Source: Flavobacteriales bacterium UBA7443
GTDB taxonomy: Bacteria > Bacteroidota > Bacteroidia > Flavobacteriales_D > Sanyastnellaceae
Reading direction: 5' to 3'
Assembly (NCBI GenBank): GCA_002477505.1
Contig: DLQB01000051.1
Coordinates: 1-19,243 of the forward strand
DNA: 19,243 bases
Positions 1 to 7,783 of this stretch are shown here, piece after piece (positions within the stretch are counted from its first letter, which is position 1; each line of letters opens with the position of its first letter). The notes beneath the pieces are model-generated. The model was not told the DNA's origin. It saw nothing but the letters and a program-made list of their open reading frames with translations, and searched no databases. The position numbers and the translations under genes are program-made.

Positions 1-1
1 A

Positions 2-1882
2 CGCGACGAAGCCTATGGTTTTCTTTTGGAAGTGTACATATCCTCCAAAGATTACGACCGGGCATTGGACGCGCTTTCACTGATCGAGGACAAGTCGCCC
101 AAAGTTCAATCCGCCTACCAACTCGTATCTTATAACCGCGGGGTTGAGTTGTTTCGCAGCGGTTCTTATGCGGATGCCCACGCATATTTTGAACGGGTCC
201 GCGAATACCCTGTGGATCGACTGATGACCGCAGAATCGTACTTCTGGCAAGGAGAATTGAGCTATTTGTTGCGCAAGTACACGCGAGCAACCGCCTATTA
301 CGCGAAATTTGAGTCTTCACCTGGGGCTTATCAAAGTGCGCATTACAACGATGGCATTTATGCGAGGGGGTACGCGCTTTTCAAGCGCAAAAAATACGTG
401 GATGCATTGAGTGCATTTCGGTCGTACTTGAAGCAGGTGGGCGAAATGAGCACGGAAAAAACCCGAGACGCGAAGCTGCGTGTTGGAGATTGCTATTATG
501 CAAGCAAAGATTTTGAATCCGCCGCTCGCTTTTACAGCGAAGTGATCGACGCAAGTGAAAACCACGAAGACTATGCTCGTTTCCAACGCGCGGACTGCTT
601 CGGTTCCCTCAACCGCAAGGCCGACGAAATTGCTGCCTTGCAAGAATTGATCGCATTGGCCCCCGCGTCAAGTTATGTGCCTGAAGGGCTATATGCCTTG
701 GGAAGGGCCTGCATTGAGACCAATCAGCTGGATTTGTCCAAAACCGTGCTCGAGCAATTGCGGAGCGACTTTCCCAACTCGCCCAGAACGAAATATGCGC
801 TGGTCGATCTGTGCTTGATCGGTGTCAAGCAAGACCGAGCAGAAGATGTACTTCAATTGTGGGATATCGTCCGAAGCGAATACGGTCAAGACCCCATTGC
901 AGGTGATGCTTTCAATGTCGTTGAGCCCATCTTGATTGACCGCGGCCTTCTCGACAACTTGCCTCCAGGCGTTGGCTTGGACGGAGATCAAATTGAAGAA
1001 CGCTTTTTCAACGCCGCACGAAATTTCGCCTTGGAGCGAAACTGCGAAAAAGCCATGCTCCGATTGAGCGAGTACATCCGAAATTACGACCAAGGCAGAT
1101 TCTTAGCTGAGGCCCACTTCTTCTTGGGCAATTGCGCATATGATCTGAAGGAGGTCGAAGAAGCGCGCCGCGCCTTTGAATATGTTTTGCAGCAGCCCGT
1201 CAGTGACTTTACCGAACCCGCAGCATTGGGAGCCGCCACCATTGCGTGGAACGCACAAGATGTATCGTCAGCATTGGCTCATTATCAGGCGTTAGAGGCC
1301 GTCAGTGTTCTCAAGGAAAACAAACTTGAGGCACGCATCGGACTGATGCGATGCTATTTTAGCTTGGAATCGTTTGATCAAGCAAAAGCTTACGCCGATC
1401 AAGTTATTTCAGACAATCAAACGCCAGAAGACATTCGGCGAACAGCGCGGTACTGGAAAGGTAAAATCAACTTTGCCAATGCACAGTTTGATGCCGCACA
1501 AGCCGACCTGATGCACATCGCTTCCTTCGGCGGTGAGCGTGGAGCAGAGTGTGCTTACTTGCTCTGCACTTACCCCTACCGAGATCAATCATACAAGGAG
1601 ACCGAATCGCAAATCTTTCAGCTGATTGATCAGTTCGCTGCCTTCGACACTTGGAAACACAAAGCCTTTTTGCTGCTCATCGATGCCTACATCGGCATGG
1701 AAGATTGGTTCCAAGCGAAAACCACCGGCGAAAGCATCCTTGAGTTTGTGCAGGACCCCGTTACACGCGCTGAAGCGGAAAAAAGACTGATTGAAATCAA
1801 ACGTTTGGAAGACGCAGCGATGATGATCAACGTCAGCGCTGACAGCACCTCCACAGAAGAAATCACGCCTGAAGCCCCTTGA
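2..1882 (+). CDS. TPR-repeat protein, probable periplasmic or envelope-associated (5' end missing)
   Basis: The reading frame is open to the left edge, so the true start lies outside the window; a TTG at 26 is only an internal codon. About 626 residues are visible. They are almost entirely helical repeats with the tetratricopeptide pattern (aromatic or small residues at fixed positions, such as YFWQGELSYLLRKYTRATAYY and YALFKRKKYVDALSAFRSYL), continuing to about residue 600. A short acidic Ser/Thr-rich tail ends in EAP. TPR arrays are protein-binding scaffolds, and no enzymatic domain is visible. The stop is four bases before the start of an outer-membrane beta-barrel gene, so the two are almost certainly co-transcribed and may act together at the envelope (inference). 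Any signal peptide or lipobox would be in the missing N-terminus. The TPR assignment is strong; the cellular role is unknown. Confidence 0.85.
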   Translation, partial: RDEAYGFLLEVYISSKDYDRALDALSLIEDKSPKVQSAYQLVSYNRGVELFRSGSYADAHAYFERVREYPVDRLMTAESYFWQGELSYLLRKYTRATAYYAKFESSPGAYQSAHYNDGIYARGYALFKRKKYVDALSAFRSYLKQVGEMSTEKTRDAKLRVGDCYYASKDFESAARFYSEVIDASENHEDYARFQRADCFGSLNRKADEIAALQELIALAPASSYVPEGLYALGRACIETNQLDLSKTVLEQLRSDFPNSPRTKYALVDLCLIGVKQDRAEDVLQLWDIVRSEYGQDPIAGDAFNVVEPILIDRGLLDNLPPGVGLDGDQIEERFFNAARNFALERNCEKAMLRLSEYIRNYDQGRFLAEAHFFLGNCAYDLKEVEEARRAFEYVLQQPVSDFTEPAALGAATIAWNAQDVSSALAHYQALEAVSVLKENKLEARIGLMRCYFSLESFDQAKAYADQVISDNQTPEDIRRTARYWKGKINFANAQFDAAQADLMHIASFGGERGAECAYLLCTYPYRDQSYKETESQIFQLIDQFAAFDTWKHKAFLLLIDAYIGMEDWFQAKTTGESILEFVQDPVTRAEAEKRLIEIKRLEDAAMMINVSADSTSTEEITPEAP

Positions 1883-1886
1883 TCCT

Positions 1887-3671
1887 ATGACGATTACCTA
1901 CCATTCCTACTTCTTGGCTATTGCTGCGATTGGTTTCGCGGTTATTGGCCAAGCCCATACTGCCGAATCTGCACTTGGAGCTGACACCTTGGATTTGGAT
2001 GTCACATTCATTGGCGATCGGGAAGTTTTTCTGCAAGACGCGCACAAGCAACTTCATTGGCCAGAGGCGGCGAATATGGGCAATGAGAAACCCAGTTTTG
2101 CCTACCCGGTCATTCCCAAAATGCTCAATGTTGAGCCCGTTTGGACGCGCAACGGACCCGTTCGTTTGAAAATCAATGATCCCCTGCCCCGGCTTTACAA
2201 AGGGTATGTCAATGCAGGCATGGGCAACTATCTCAGCCCACTGCTTCACGTAAGTTACTCGGATGTGCGCTCACGATCAAAGTCATGGGGAGTTCAATTC
2301 AAACACGAATCAACCGATGGCGGCTTCGCGGACAACGATTCCATTGAACAAGGCTTCAGCTCCAACCACTTGGGTGGCTTCTACCGGAAATTCTGGAATG
2401 ACGAAGCCCTGACCTTTGGCTCTTCGTACCAACGCGAAAACATCAGCCTATATGGAGGATTGCGCTCCACCAATCAAGATAGCGCATTGGTGATTGCAGG
2501 TGATGATTACCATTATCAAGTATTCTCCAACTCACTCCACCTTGCAAACCGGCATGCAAAATCGGCCTCATGGCAGCATGAAATTAGGTTAAACCACTCA
2601 TTCCTCTGGGCAAGCAACCTTGCTCAAGAGCACAACTTCGATCTCAGCATCGGCCTATCCGGATTCGTAGACACCATCCCAATTCATTTCGATGTGCACA
2701 TGAACATCGATCGGCTCAATCGGCTGGAAGAAGGCTTATCAGCCATCAACGAGCGCCAAGCAATCTTCGATATACACCCGTCCATTCGAAAAACGTTTGG
2801 TCCCATCAAAACATCCTTTGGCTTGGGCCTGTGGATCGATGCACAAGGCAACCAACCGTTTCTCTTCGCTCCCGAATTAGACGCCTCTGTGAGTCTTTTA
2901 CGAGACTTATTCATTCCGTATATCCGCATTGATGGTGGCGTTCGCCAAAACCGCTACCAAACTGCATTGAAAGCCAATCCGTTTGTATCCATGCCTACCA
3001 CGGGCCTCTTGGACAGCAGCAAAGTCTGGCACAACACCTACGAAACCATCCACGCCGTTGCAGGCATGAGAGGCTCCATTACCCGCAGTTTCTCTTTCAA
3101 CATCAACGCAGCATTCAAGCGAAACAATCAGCATCTTTTCTGGGTTCAGGAGAATGCTTTCAGTGATGGACGCTCGTTCACCCCATTTTACCAAGACCTT
3201 TCCATCACCACCCTGCACGGCGATGTCACGTGGAAGTTGGGAGAGGCAACCGAATTGCAAGCCGAGATGAATCAACACACCTATCGCATGCGCGATAGCC
3301 TGACCAATAACAGTCAAGCTTGGTTTCTTCCGCAACTCGAACTAGCAGCTACTGCATCCCATACCATCAAAGACAAACTGAGGCTGCAGGCCAACCTCTC
3401 TATGCTGGCAGGACGGAAAGGGTTAACGAATGCTGGGCCTGATAACGGTCCCAGCGCGCCCGTCGCCTTGCAATCCAACAACGAACTGATTGGATTTGAC
3501 CAAGACCTCAGCAACATAACCCTGATCAATTTCCAAGCAGAATACCTCTACAATGCTCGGTTGAGTGGCTGGTTGCACGTAAATAATCTGCTGAATCAGG
3601 CCAATCCATATTTCTCAGGATACGCCAGCCAAAACATTCGATTCCAATTGGGTGCAAGCATCGCATTTTAA
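1887..3671 (+). CDS. outer-membrane beta-barrel protein (TonB-dependent-receptor-like barrel without plug)
   Basis: 594 residues starting at ATG 1887. The N-terminus has a hydrophobic stretch at about residues 8-22 ending near GQAHTA, which looks like a Sec signal peptide. Residues 35-100 form a Pro-rich segment (AYPVIPKML, then KINDPLPRLYKGYV). From about 105 to the end, alternating hydrophobic/polar strands with many aromatic residues continue to a C-terminal Phe (LGASIAF), the usual end of an outer-membrane barrel recognised by BamA. Flavobacterial relatives are often annotated as TonB-dependent receptors. However, I see neither a plug domain nor a carboxypeptidase-like repeat, and 594 residues is short for a true receptor. 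It directly follows the TPR gene, which supports a shared complex. The ligand or function cannot be told from sequence. Confidence 0.8.
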   Translation: MTITYHSYFLAIAAIGFAVIGQAHTAESALGADTLDLDVTFIGDREVFLQDAHKQLHWPEAANMGNEKPSFAYPVIPKMLNVEPVWTRNGPVRLKINDPLPRLYKGYVNAGMGNYLSPLLHVSYSDVRSRSKSWGVQFKHESTDGGFADNDSIEQGFSSNHLGGFYRKFWNDEALTFGSSYQRENISLYGGLRSTNQDSALVIAGDDYHYQVFSNSLHLANRHAKSASWQHEIRLNHSFLWASNLAQEHNFDLSIGLSGFVDTIPIHFDVHMNIDRLNRLEEGLSAINERQAIFDIHPSIRKTFGPIKTSFGLGLWIDAQGNQPFLFAPELDASVSLLRDLFIPYIRIDGGVRQNRYQTALKANPFVSMPTTGLLDSSKVWHNTYETIHAVAGMRGSITRSFSFNINAAFKRNNQHLFWVQENAFSDGRSFTPFYQDLSITTLHGDVTWKLGEATELQAEMNQHTYRMRDSLTNNSQAWFLPQLELAATASHTIKDKLRLQANLSMLAGRKGLTNAGPDNGPSAPVALQSNNELIGFDQDLSNITLINFQAEYLYNARLSGWLHVNNLLNQANPYFSGYASQNIRFQLGASIAF

Positions 3672-3694
3672 GGCGTTTCGAAGTTGTGAGCAAA

Positions 3695-3721
3695 CCCTCG
3701 TTTTTTGTGGAAAACTGAGGG
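3695..3721 (+). terminator. hairpin after the TPR/barrel pair, possible terminator
   Basis: CCCTC-GTTTT pairs with AAAAC-GAGGG across a six-base loop (3705-3710), with one bulged T at 3716. This gives a ten-pair stem 24 bases after the barrel gene's stop. The bases following it on the + strand are A-rich rather than a T-run, so it is not a textbook intrinsic terminator. It could act with another factor or as an mRNA 3' end stabiliser. Confidence 0.45.
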
Positions 3722-3764
3722 GCAAAAAATCCGGCTAAAACAAGTGATTACAGGCGTTTCATGC

Positions 3765-3799
3765 TATTTTTAAAATCTAATTCGAGTGTTGCATTCGAA
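3765..3799 (+). promoter_or_regulatory. candidate gyrB promoter region
   Basis: Two weak matches to the Bacteroidota -7 element (TAnnTTTG) lie upstream of gyrB: TATTTTTA at 3765-3772 and TGCATTCG at 3790-3797, the latter inside TTGCATTCGAA. The second aligns with the leader of the M16-like gene at 12550 onward. Both contain ATTCGAACCA followed by an A/T-rich run, AACGAC and CCATG. Neither has a clear upstream TTG at the usual spacing. This is the only intergenic region of any length (about 150 bases) in the window. Confidence 0.3.
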
Positions 3800-3821
3800 C
3801 CAAATTTTAACGACGGAAACC

Positions 3822-5831
3822 ATGGCGGAAGAAAACCTGAACGAGGCAGAAGGAAATAAAGCAGATGCGAACAAAAACAGCGGCAACTATGATGCGAGCA
3901 ATATCCAAGCGCTCGAAGGAATGGAGCACGTTCGGATGCGTCCATCTATGTACATCGGTGATGTCGGCGTACGTGGATTGCATCACTTGGTGTATGAGGT
4001 AGTCGACAATTCCATTGATGAGGCACTAGCGGGGCACTGTGACACCATACATGTGACGATTACGCCCGAAAATGGCATTCGCGTTGAGGACAACGGACGA
4101 GGGATTCCGGTGGACATCCACGAAAAAGAAGGTGTTTCGGCACTCCAAGTGGTCATGACCAAAATTGGTGCCGGAGGTAAATTCGACAAAGACAGCTACA
4201 AAGTTTCCGGCGGCCTGCACGGTGTAGGGGTGTCATGCGTCAACGCTTTGTCCAGCCACTTGAAGGCTGAAGTGCATCGAAATGGCAAATCATACGAGCA
4301 GGAATACAGCCGGGGAAAGGAATCCTACCCCGTGCGAGAAACAGGAACATCCGATCGAAATGGAACCGTAGTCACTTTTCAGCCCGATGAGCAAATTTTC
4401 GAAACCCTCATCTACACGTATGAGACCTTAGCCAACCGCATGCGCGAACTTGCGTTCTTGAACAATGGCTTGACGATTACATTGGTCGATGAGCGTGAAG
4501 TGGTTTACGACGAAGAAGGCAAAGAGGAAGGGTTCCTGATTGAAACGTTCCACTCAGAGGAAGGCCTCAAGGACTTCGTTACCTATTTGGATTCGAACCG
4601 AGAATCGCTGATCTCAGAGGTCATCCACGTAAGCGGTGAAAGAAATGGCGTTCCCGTGGAAGTTGCCATGACGTACAACACGTCGTTTGCAGAAAATCTA
4701 TTCTCATACGTGAACAACATCAACACGTATGAAGGAGGAACCCACTTGACTGGATTCAGACGCGGGTTAACGCTTACATTGAAAAAGTACGCGGAATCAA
4801 GCGGAATGCTCGATAAACTCAAATTTGACATTTCGGCGGATGACTTCCGAGAAGGACTAACCGCCGTTGTCAGCGTCAAGGTGGCAGAGCCTCAGTTCCA
4901 AGGCCAAACCAAAACAAAACTTGGAAACGCCGAGGTCAGCGCTCCTGTAAGCCAAGCGGTCTCCGACATGCTCGAAAATTACTTGGAAGAGCATCCAGGC
5001 GAAGCCAAGACCATCGTCAACAAGGTGATTTTGGCTGCCCAGGCCAGGCACGCGGCGCGTAAAGCGCGTGAAATGGTCCAGCGCAAGACGGTGATGAGCG
5101 GTTCTGGTTTGCCCGGAAAATTGGCCGATTGTGCCGAAAAAGACCCCGCTATTTGCGAATTATTCCTGGTGGAGGGTGACTCTGCCGGTGGTACAGCGAA
5201 ACAGGGGCGTGATCGTGCAACCCAGGCCATTATGCCATTGCGTGGAAAGATCTTGAACGTGGAAAAGGCCATGCAGCATAAAATCTTCGAAAACGAAGAA
5301 ATCAAAAACATCTACACGGCCCTTGGTGTAACCTTGGGTACGGAAGAAGATGAGCGCGCCTTGAATATAACCAAGCTCCGTTATCACAAAGTCGTCATCA
5401 TGTGTGACGCCGACGTAGATGGCAGCCACATTGAAACATTGATCCTCACGTTTTTCTTCCGGCACATGAAAGAACTCATCGAAAGTGGTTACGTGTACAT
5501 CGCGACACCACCGCTCTACTTGGTGAAAAAGGGCTCGCGCCAGATGTACGCGTGGGACGATGACGAGCGTGATCGGTTGATTGAACAGTTCAAAGGAGCT
5601 TCGGGCAATGATTCCGGCATCGGAATTCAACGCTATAAGGGTCTCGGAGAGATGAATGCCGAGCAACTTTGGGATACTACTTTGAACCCGGAAAACCGAA
5701 CGTTGCGGCAGGTAACGATAGACAACGCTGCTGCTTGTGATCACGTCTTCTCCATGCTCATGGGTGACGAGGTTCCCCCGCGACGCGCATTCATTGAAGA
5801 GAATGCGAAATACGCGAACATCGACATCTGA
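3822..5831 (+). CDS. gyrB: DNA gyrase subunit B
   Basis: ATPase subunit of DNA gyrase, the type IIA topoisomerase that introduces negative supercoils; it partners GyrA (not in view). From ATG 3822 the protein has 669 residues. The GHKL ATPase domain shows VVDNSIDEAL with catalytic Glu67, DNGRGIP at 90-96 and GGLHGVGV at 130-137. The transducer carries QTKTKLGN at 362-369. The Toprim domain has EGDSAGG at 451-457 and DADVDG at 529-534, and QRYKGLGE follows at 603-610. The length is typical of Bacteroidota GyrB, without the extra C-terminal insert of the 804-residue E. coli protein. A GTG at 3786 is in frame and would add 12 residues. I prefer the ATG because the added residues are not GyrB-like and the start matches the spacing seen at the M16-like gene. 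The first 22 residues are a polar Glu/Asn/Lys-rich tail before the conserved core. ParE is the alternative, but the sequence reads as GyrB. Confidence 0.97.
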   Translation: MAEENLNEAEGNKADANKNSGNYDASNIQALEGMEHVRMRPSMYIGDVGVRGLHHLVYEVVDNSIDEALAGHCDTIHVTITPENGIRVEDNGRGIPVDIHEKEGVSALQVVMTKIGAGGKFDKDSYKVSGGLHGVGVSCVNALSSHLKAEVHRNGKSYEQEYSRGKESYPVRETGTSDRNGTVVTFQPDEQIFETLIYTYETLANRMRELAFLNNGLTITLVDEREVVYDEEGKEEGFLIETFHSEEGLKDFVTYLDSNRESLISEVIHVSGERNGVPVEVAMTYNTSFAENLFSYVNNINTYEGGTHLTGFRRGLTLTLKKYAESSGMLDKLKFDISADDFREGLTAVVSVKVAEPQFQGQTKTKLGNAEVSAPVSQAVSDMLENYLEEHPGEAKTIVNKVILAAQARHAARKAREMVQRKTVMSGSGLPGKLADCAEKDPAICELFLVEGDSAGGTAKQGRDRATQAIMPLRGKILNVEKAMQHKIFENEEIKNIYTALGVTLGTEEDERALNITKLRYHKVVIMCDADVDGSHIETLILTFFFRHMKELIESGYVYIATPPLYLVKKGSRQMYAWDDDERDRLIEQFKGASGNDSGIGIQRYKGLGEMNAEQLWDTTLNPENRTLRQVTIDNAAACDHVFSMLMGDEVPPRRAFIEENAKYANIDI

Positions 5832-5852
5832 TTCCAGTTGACAAACACGGCA

Positions 5853-6650
5853 ATGAACTGGAGCAACAAGTGCGTTTGGATCACAGGTGCGAGCAGCGGC
5901 ATTGGTTTAGCTGCAGCCCAAGCCTGGTCGGAAAAAGGTGCTAATGTTATTCTTTCCAGCCGACGACAAACTGCTTTGGAATCCATTGTCGATTCTTGGA
6001 GCCATTCAGCGCAAAAGCGCAGCTTCGTGTTGCCTTTGGATTTGAGTGATTCTGACTCCATGCCCCAGCACGTGGCGGAGGCCATTGCGTGGAAAGGCCA
6101 AGTTGATGTGATGGTGCATTGCGGTGGAATAAGCCAGCGTTCTCGGGCGATTGACACCAAATTGGAAGTGGATCGCAGGGTCATGGAAATCGATTATTTC
6201 GGTACGGTCGCCCTCACCAAAGCTTTGCTGCCCCACTTCGTGGCTAAGAAGCAAGGACACTTCGCCGTCGTCACAAGCCTCATGGGCTTGTTTTCGTCTC
6301 CCTTGAGATCTGGCTATTGTGGGGCGAAACATGCCCTGCACGGCTTCTTCGAATCACTGAGAGCTGAGCATCATGCAGATGGTATCGGCGTGACAATGGT
6401 GTGTCCCGGATTCATCCACACCTCCATCTCGCTCAATGCTGTCGTTGGAGATGGAAGCCACCAAGGAACCATGGACGCCAAAACAGGGCAAGGATTGAGC
6501 CCCGCCGAGTGCGCCACGAAAATGATTCGCGCCATCGAACGAAGAAAAGCGCAAGTGCTGATTGGACGTTTCGAAATTGTTGGAGCTTACCTGAACCGAT
6601 TGGCCCCCAATCTCATGCGCAGGATTGTGCGCAAAGCGGCGGTAACCTGA
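5853..6650 (+). CDS. short-chain dehydrogenase/reductase (SDR)
   Basis: 265 residues from ATG 5853; an in-frame TTG at 5838 would add five residues. It has the classical SDR Rossmann fold: TGASSGIG at 11-18 for NAD(P) binding, DLSDSDS at 63-69, and catalytic Ser142, Tyr155 and Lys159 in the order S...YxxxK. The usual NNAG turn is replaced by HCGG (89-92), and the Asn of the catalytic tetrad appears as Asp (IDYFG, 113-117). A conserved PG (VCPGFIHT) follows the active site. The SRR motif after the second strand suggests NADP(H) preference (inference). The substrate is unknown; the overall look is that of DHRS7-like reductases acting on lipids or steroids. It begins 21 bases after gyrB stops and is probably read through from it. 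Confidence 0.9.
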   Translation: MNWSNKCVWITGASSGIGLAAAQAWSEKGANVILSSRRQTALESIVDSWSHSAQKRSFVLPLDLSDSDSMPQHVAEAIAWKGQVDVMVHCGGISQRSRAIDTKLEVDRRVMEIDYFGTVALTKALLPHFVAKKQGHFAVVTSLMGLFSSPLRSGYCGAKHALHGFFESLRAEHHADGIGVTMVCPGFIHTSISLNAVVGDGSHQGTMDAKTGQGLSPAECATKMIRAIERRKAQVLIGRFEIVGAYLNRLAPNLMRRIVRKAAVT

Positions 6651-6657
6651 AGCCAAA

Positions 6658-6673
6658 ATTCGAAACCTCGAAT
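6658..6673. terminator. short inverted repeat between convergent genes
   Basis: ATTCGA pairs with TCGAAT across the four-base loop AACC. It lies in the 26-base gap between the stop codons of the SDR gene (+) and the adaptor gene (-). A six-pair stem with no T-run is a weak terminator at best, but its place between convergent 3' ends makes a bidirectional role possible. Confidence 0.3.
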
Positions 6674-6676
6674 GAA

Positions 6677-7780
6677 TCAGCGATACTGCGGTTGGTTCCA
6701 AACTTTGATTGAGGCGTCTGCATCGATGCCTGAGAGCAACTCCACGGTAATCCCATCGGAAAGCCCAAGGTCCACATCCCGGCGCTCGAACACACCCTCC
6801 GCCACAGCAACTTCGACGTATGACGCCTGGCCTTCGTATTGAACCAACGACTCTGAAATGACGAGCACTTCCTTCCTTTCGTCCAAAACGACATTCGCAT
6901 TTGCCGAATATCCAGCCCTCAAGAATTGACCTTTGGTGAGCTGAACAGCCGCCTTAATTTCAAATTGGATTGCACCGGCCTCCTCCACTCCTTTCGGTGA
7001 AATGTATTCCAACGCGGCGGGTATGGTGAGCCCTTCAATGGCGCCAATGGTCAATTGAATGTCCATCCCAACAGAGAGTTTCTCTACTTCACTTTCATCA
7101 ATTTTGCCAAGAAAAACCAAGTCCTGCATGTCCGCAACTGCCGCCACGGTAGTGCCCTCATTGAAATTATTGGCTTCTATGACGCTATTGCCCTTCTTCA
7201 CAGGAACATCCAAAACCATTCCATCGATGGTCGCCGCAATCATGGTATTGGACGTCCTACCACTGCGGGCTGCAACGCCATCTTGGATAATCTTTAGGTT
7301 ATCCTCCGCAGCATAAACCTCTTCCTTGGCCTGTTTCAAGGCAATGTCAAACACTTGGTAGTCCGCGGCCGCAATGATGCCCTGTTCCAATAATGACCGA
7401 TTCCGATCCGCATTCATCACTGCATCTTCGAGGTTGATTCGGGCACGCTGCAATCGGGTTTCGGCGCTGCTCAATGCTCCCATATCGGGTACGACTGTGA
7501 CTTCGGCAATTACATCCCCTGTGCGCACTTGGTCTCCTGCCTCCACCAGTACTTTGCGCACAATTCCCGAAATCTGTGGCTTGATCAATATTTCTTGCCG
7601 CGGTTGAATGGAGCCCGCAGCGACGGTTTTAATAACGATGTCGCCCATGCGGGGTTGTTCCGTGCGAAAGGATGCGGCTTCTTGCTTCTCCTGCTGAAAG
7701 AGATGATTCAAGGTGTAACCGGCAGCCACCAGCACCAAAACAATGAAAACCAACAAGGCAATTACTCTTCCCTTTTTCAT
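6677..7780 (-). CDS. MacA-like periplasmic adaptor (membrane fusion protein)
   Basis: 367 residues. An N-terminal membrane anchor (about residues 5-24, Lys residues then a Val/Leu/Ile-rich run) is followed by the adaptor layout. The first lipoyl half has KPQISGIVRKVLVEAGDQV at about 67-85. A coiled-coil hairpin covers roughly 105-170 (LQRARINLEDAV, IALKQAKEEVYAAEDNL). The second lipoyl half is IDGMVLDVPVKKGNSV, followed by a beta-barrel domain starting near VFLGKIDESEVEKLSVG and a C-terminal membrane-proximal domain. Such adaptors link an inner-membrane MacB-type transporter to an outer-membrane TolC channel. It is the last gene of the operon, three bases after the second permease. No TolC-like gene is in view, so the outer channel must be encoded elsewhere. 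The cargo is unknown. Confidence 0.9.
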   Translation of the reverse strand: MKKGRVIALLVFIVLVLVAAGYTLNHLFQQEKQEAASFRTEQPRMGDIVIKTVAAGSIQPRQEILIKPQISGIVRKVLVEAGDQVRTGDVIAEVTVVPDMGALSSAETRLQRARINLEDAVMNADRNRSLLEQGIIAAADYQVFDIALKQAKEEVYAAEDNLKIIQDGVAARSGRTSNTMIAATIDGMVLDVPVKKGNSVIEANNFNEGTTVAAVADMQDLVFLGKIDESEVEKLSVGMDIQLTIGAIEGLTIPAALEYISPKGVEEAGAIQFEIKAAVQLTKGQFLRAGYSANANVVLDERKEVLVISESLVQYEGQASYVEVAVAEGVFERRDVDLGLSDGITVELLSGIDADASIKVWNQPQYR

Positions 7781-7783
7781 GAA

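Noticed and set aside
3786..3821. GTG start giving gyrB 12 extra residues
   Set aside because: The added residues are not GyrB-like, and the segment contains the promoter-like ATTCGAACCA block; the ATG at 3822 is preferred.
4588..4604. GATTCGAACC sequence resembling a tRNA T-loop on the - strand (as GGTTCGAATC)
   Set aside because: The flanking bases do not form a T-stem, no anticodon or acceptor arms can be built around it, and it lies within the conserved gyrB coding sequence.
5160..5744. 194-codon open frame antisense to gyrB
   Set aside because: It lies wholly inside the Toprim coding region of gyrB, has no recognisable protein pattern, and no promoter or start context.
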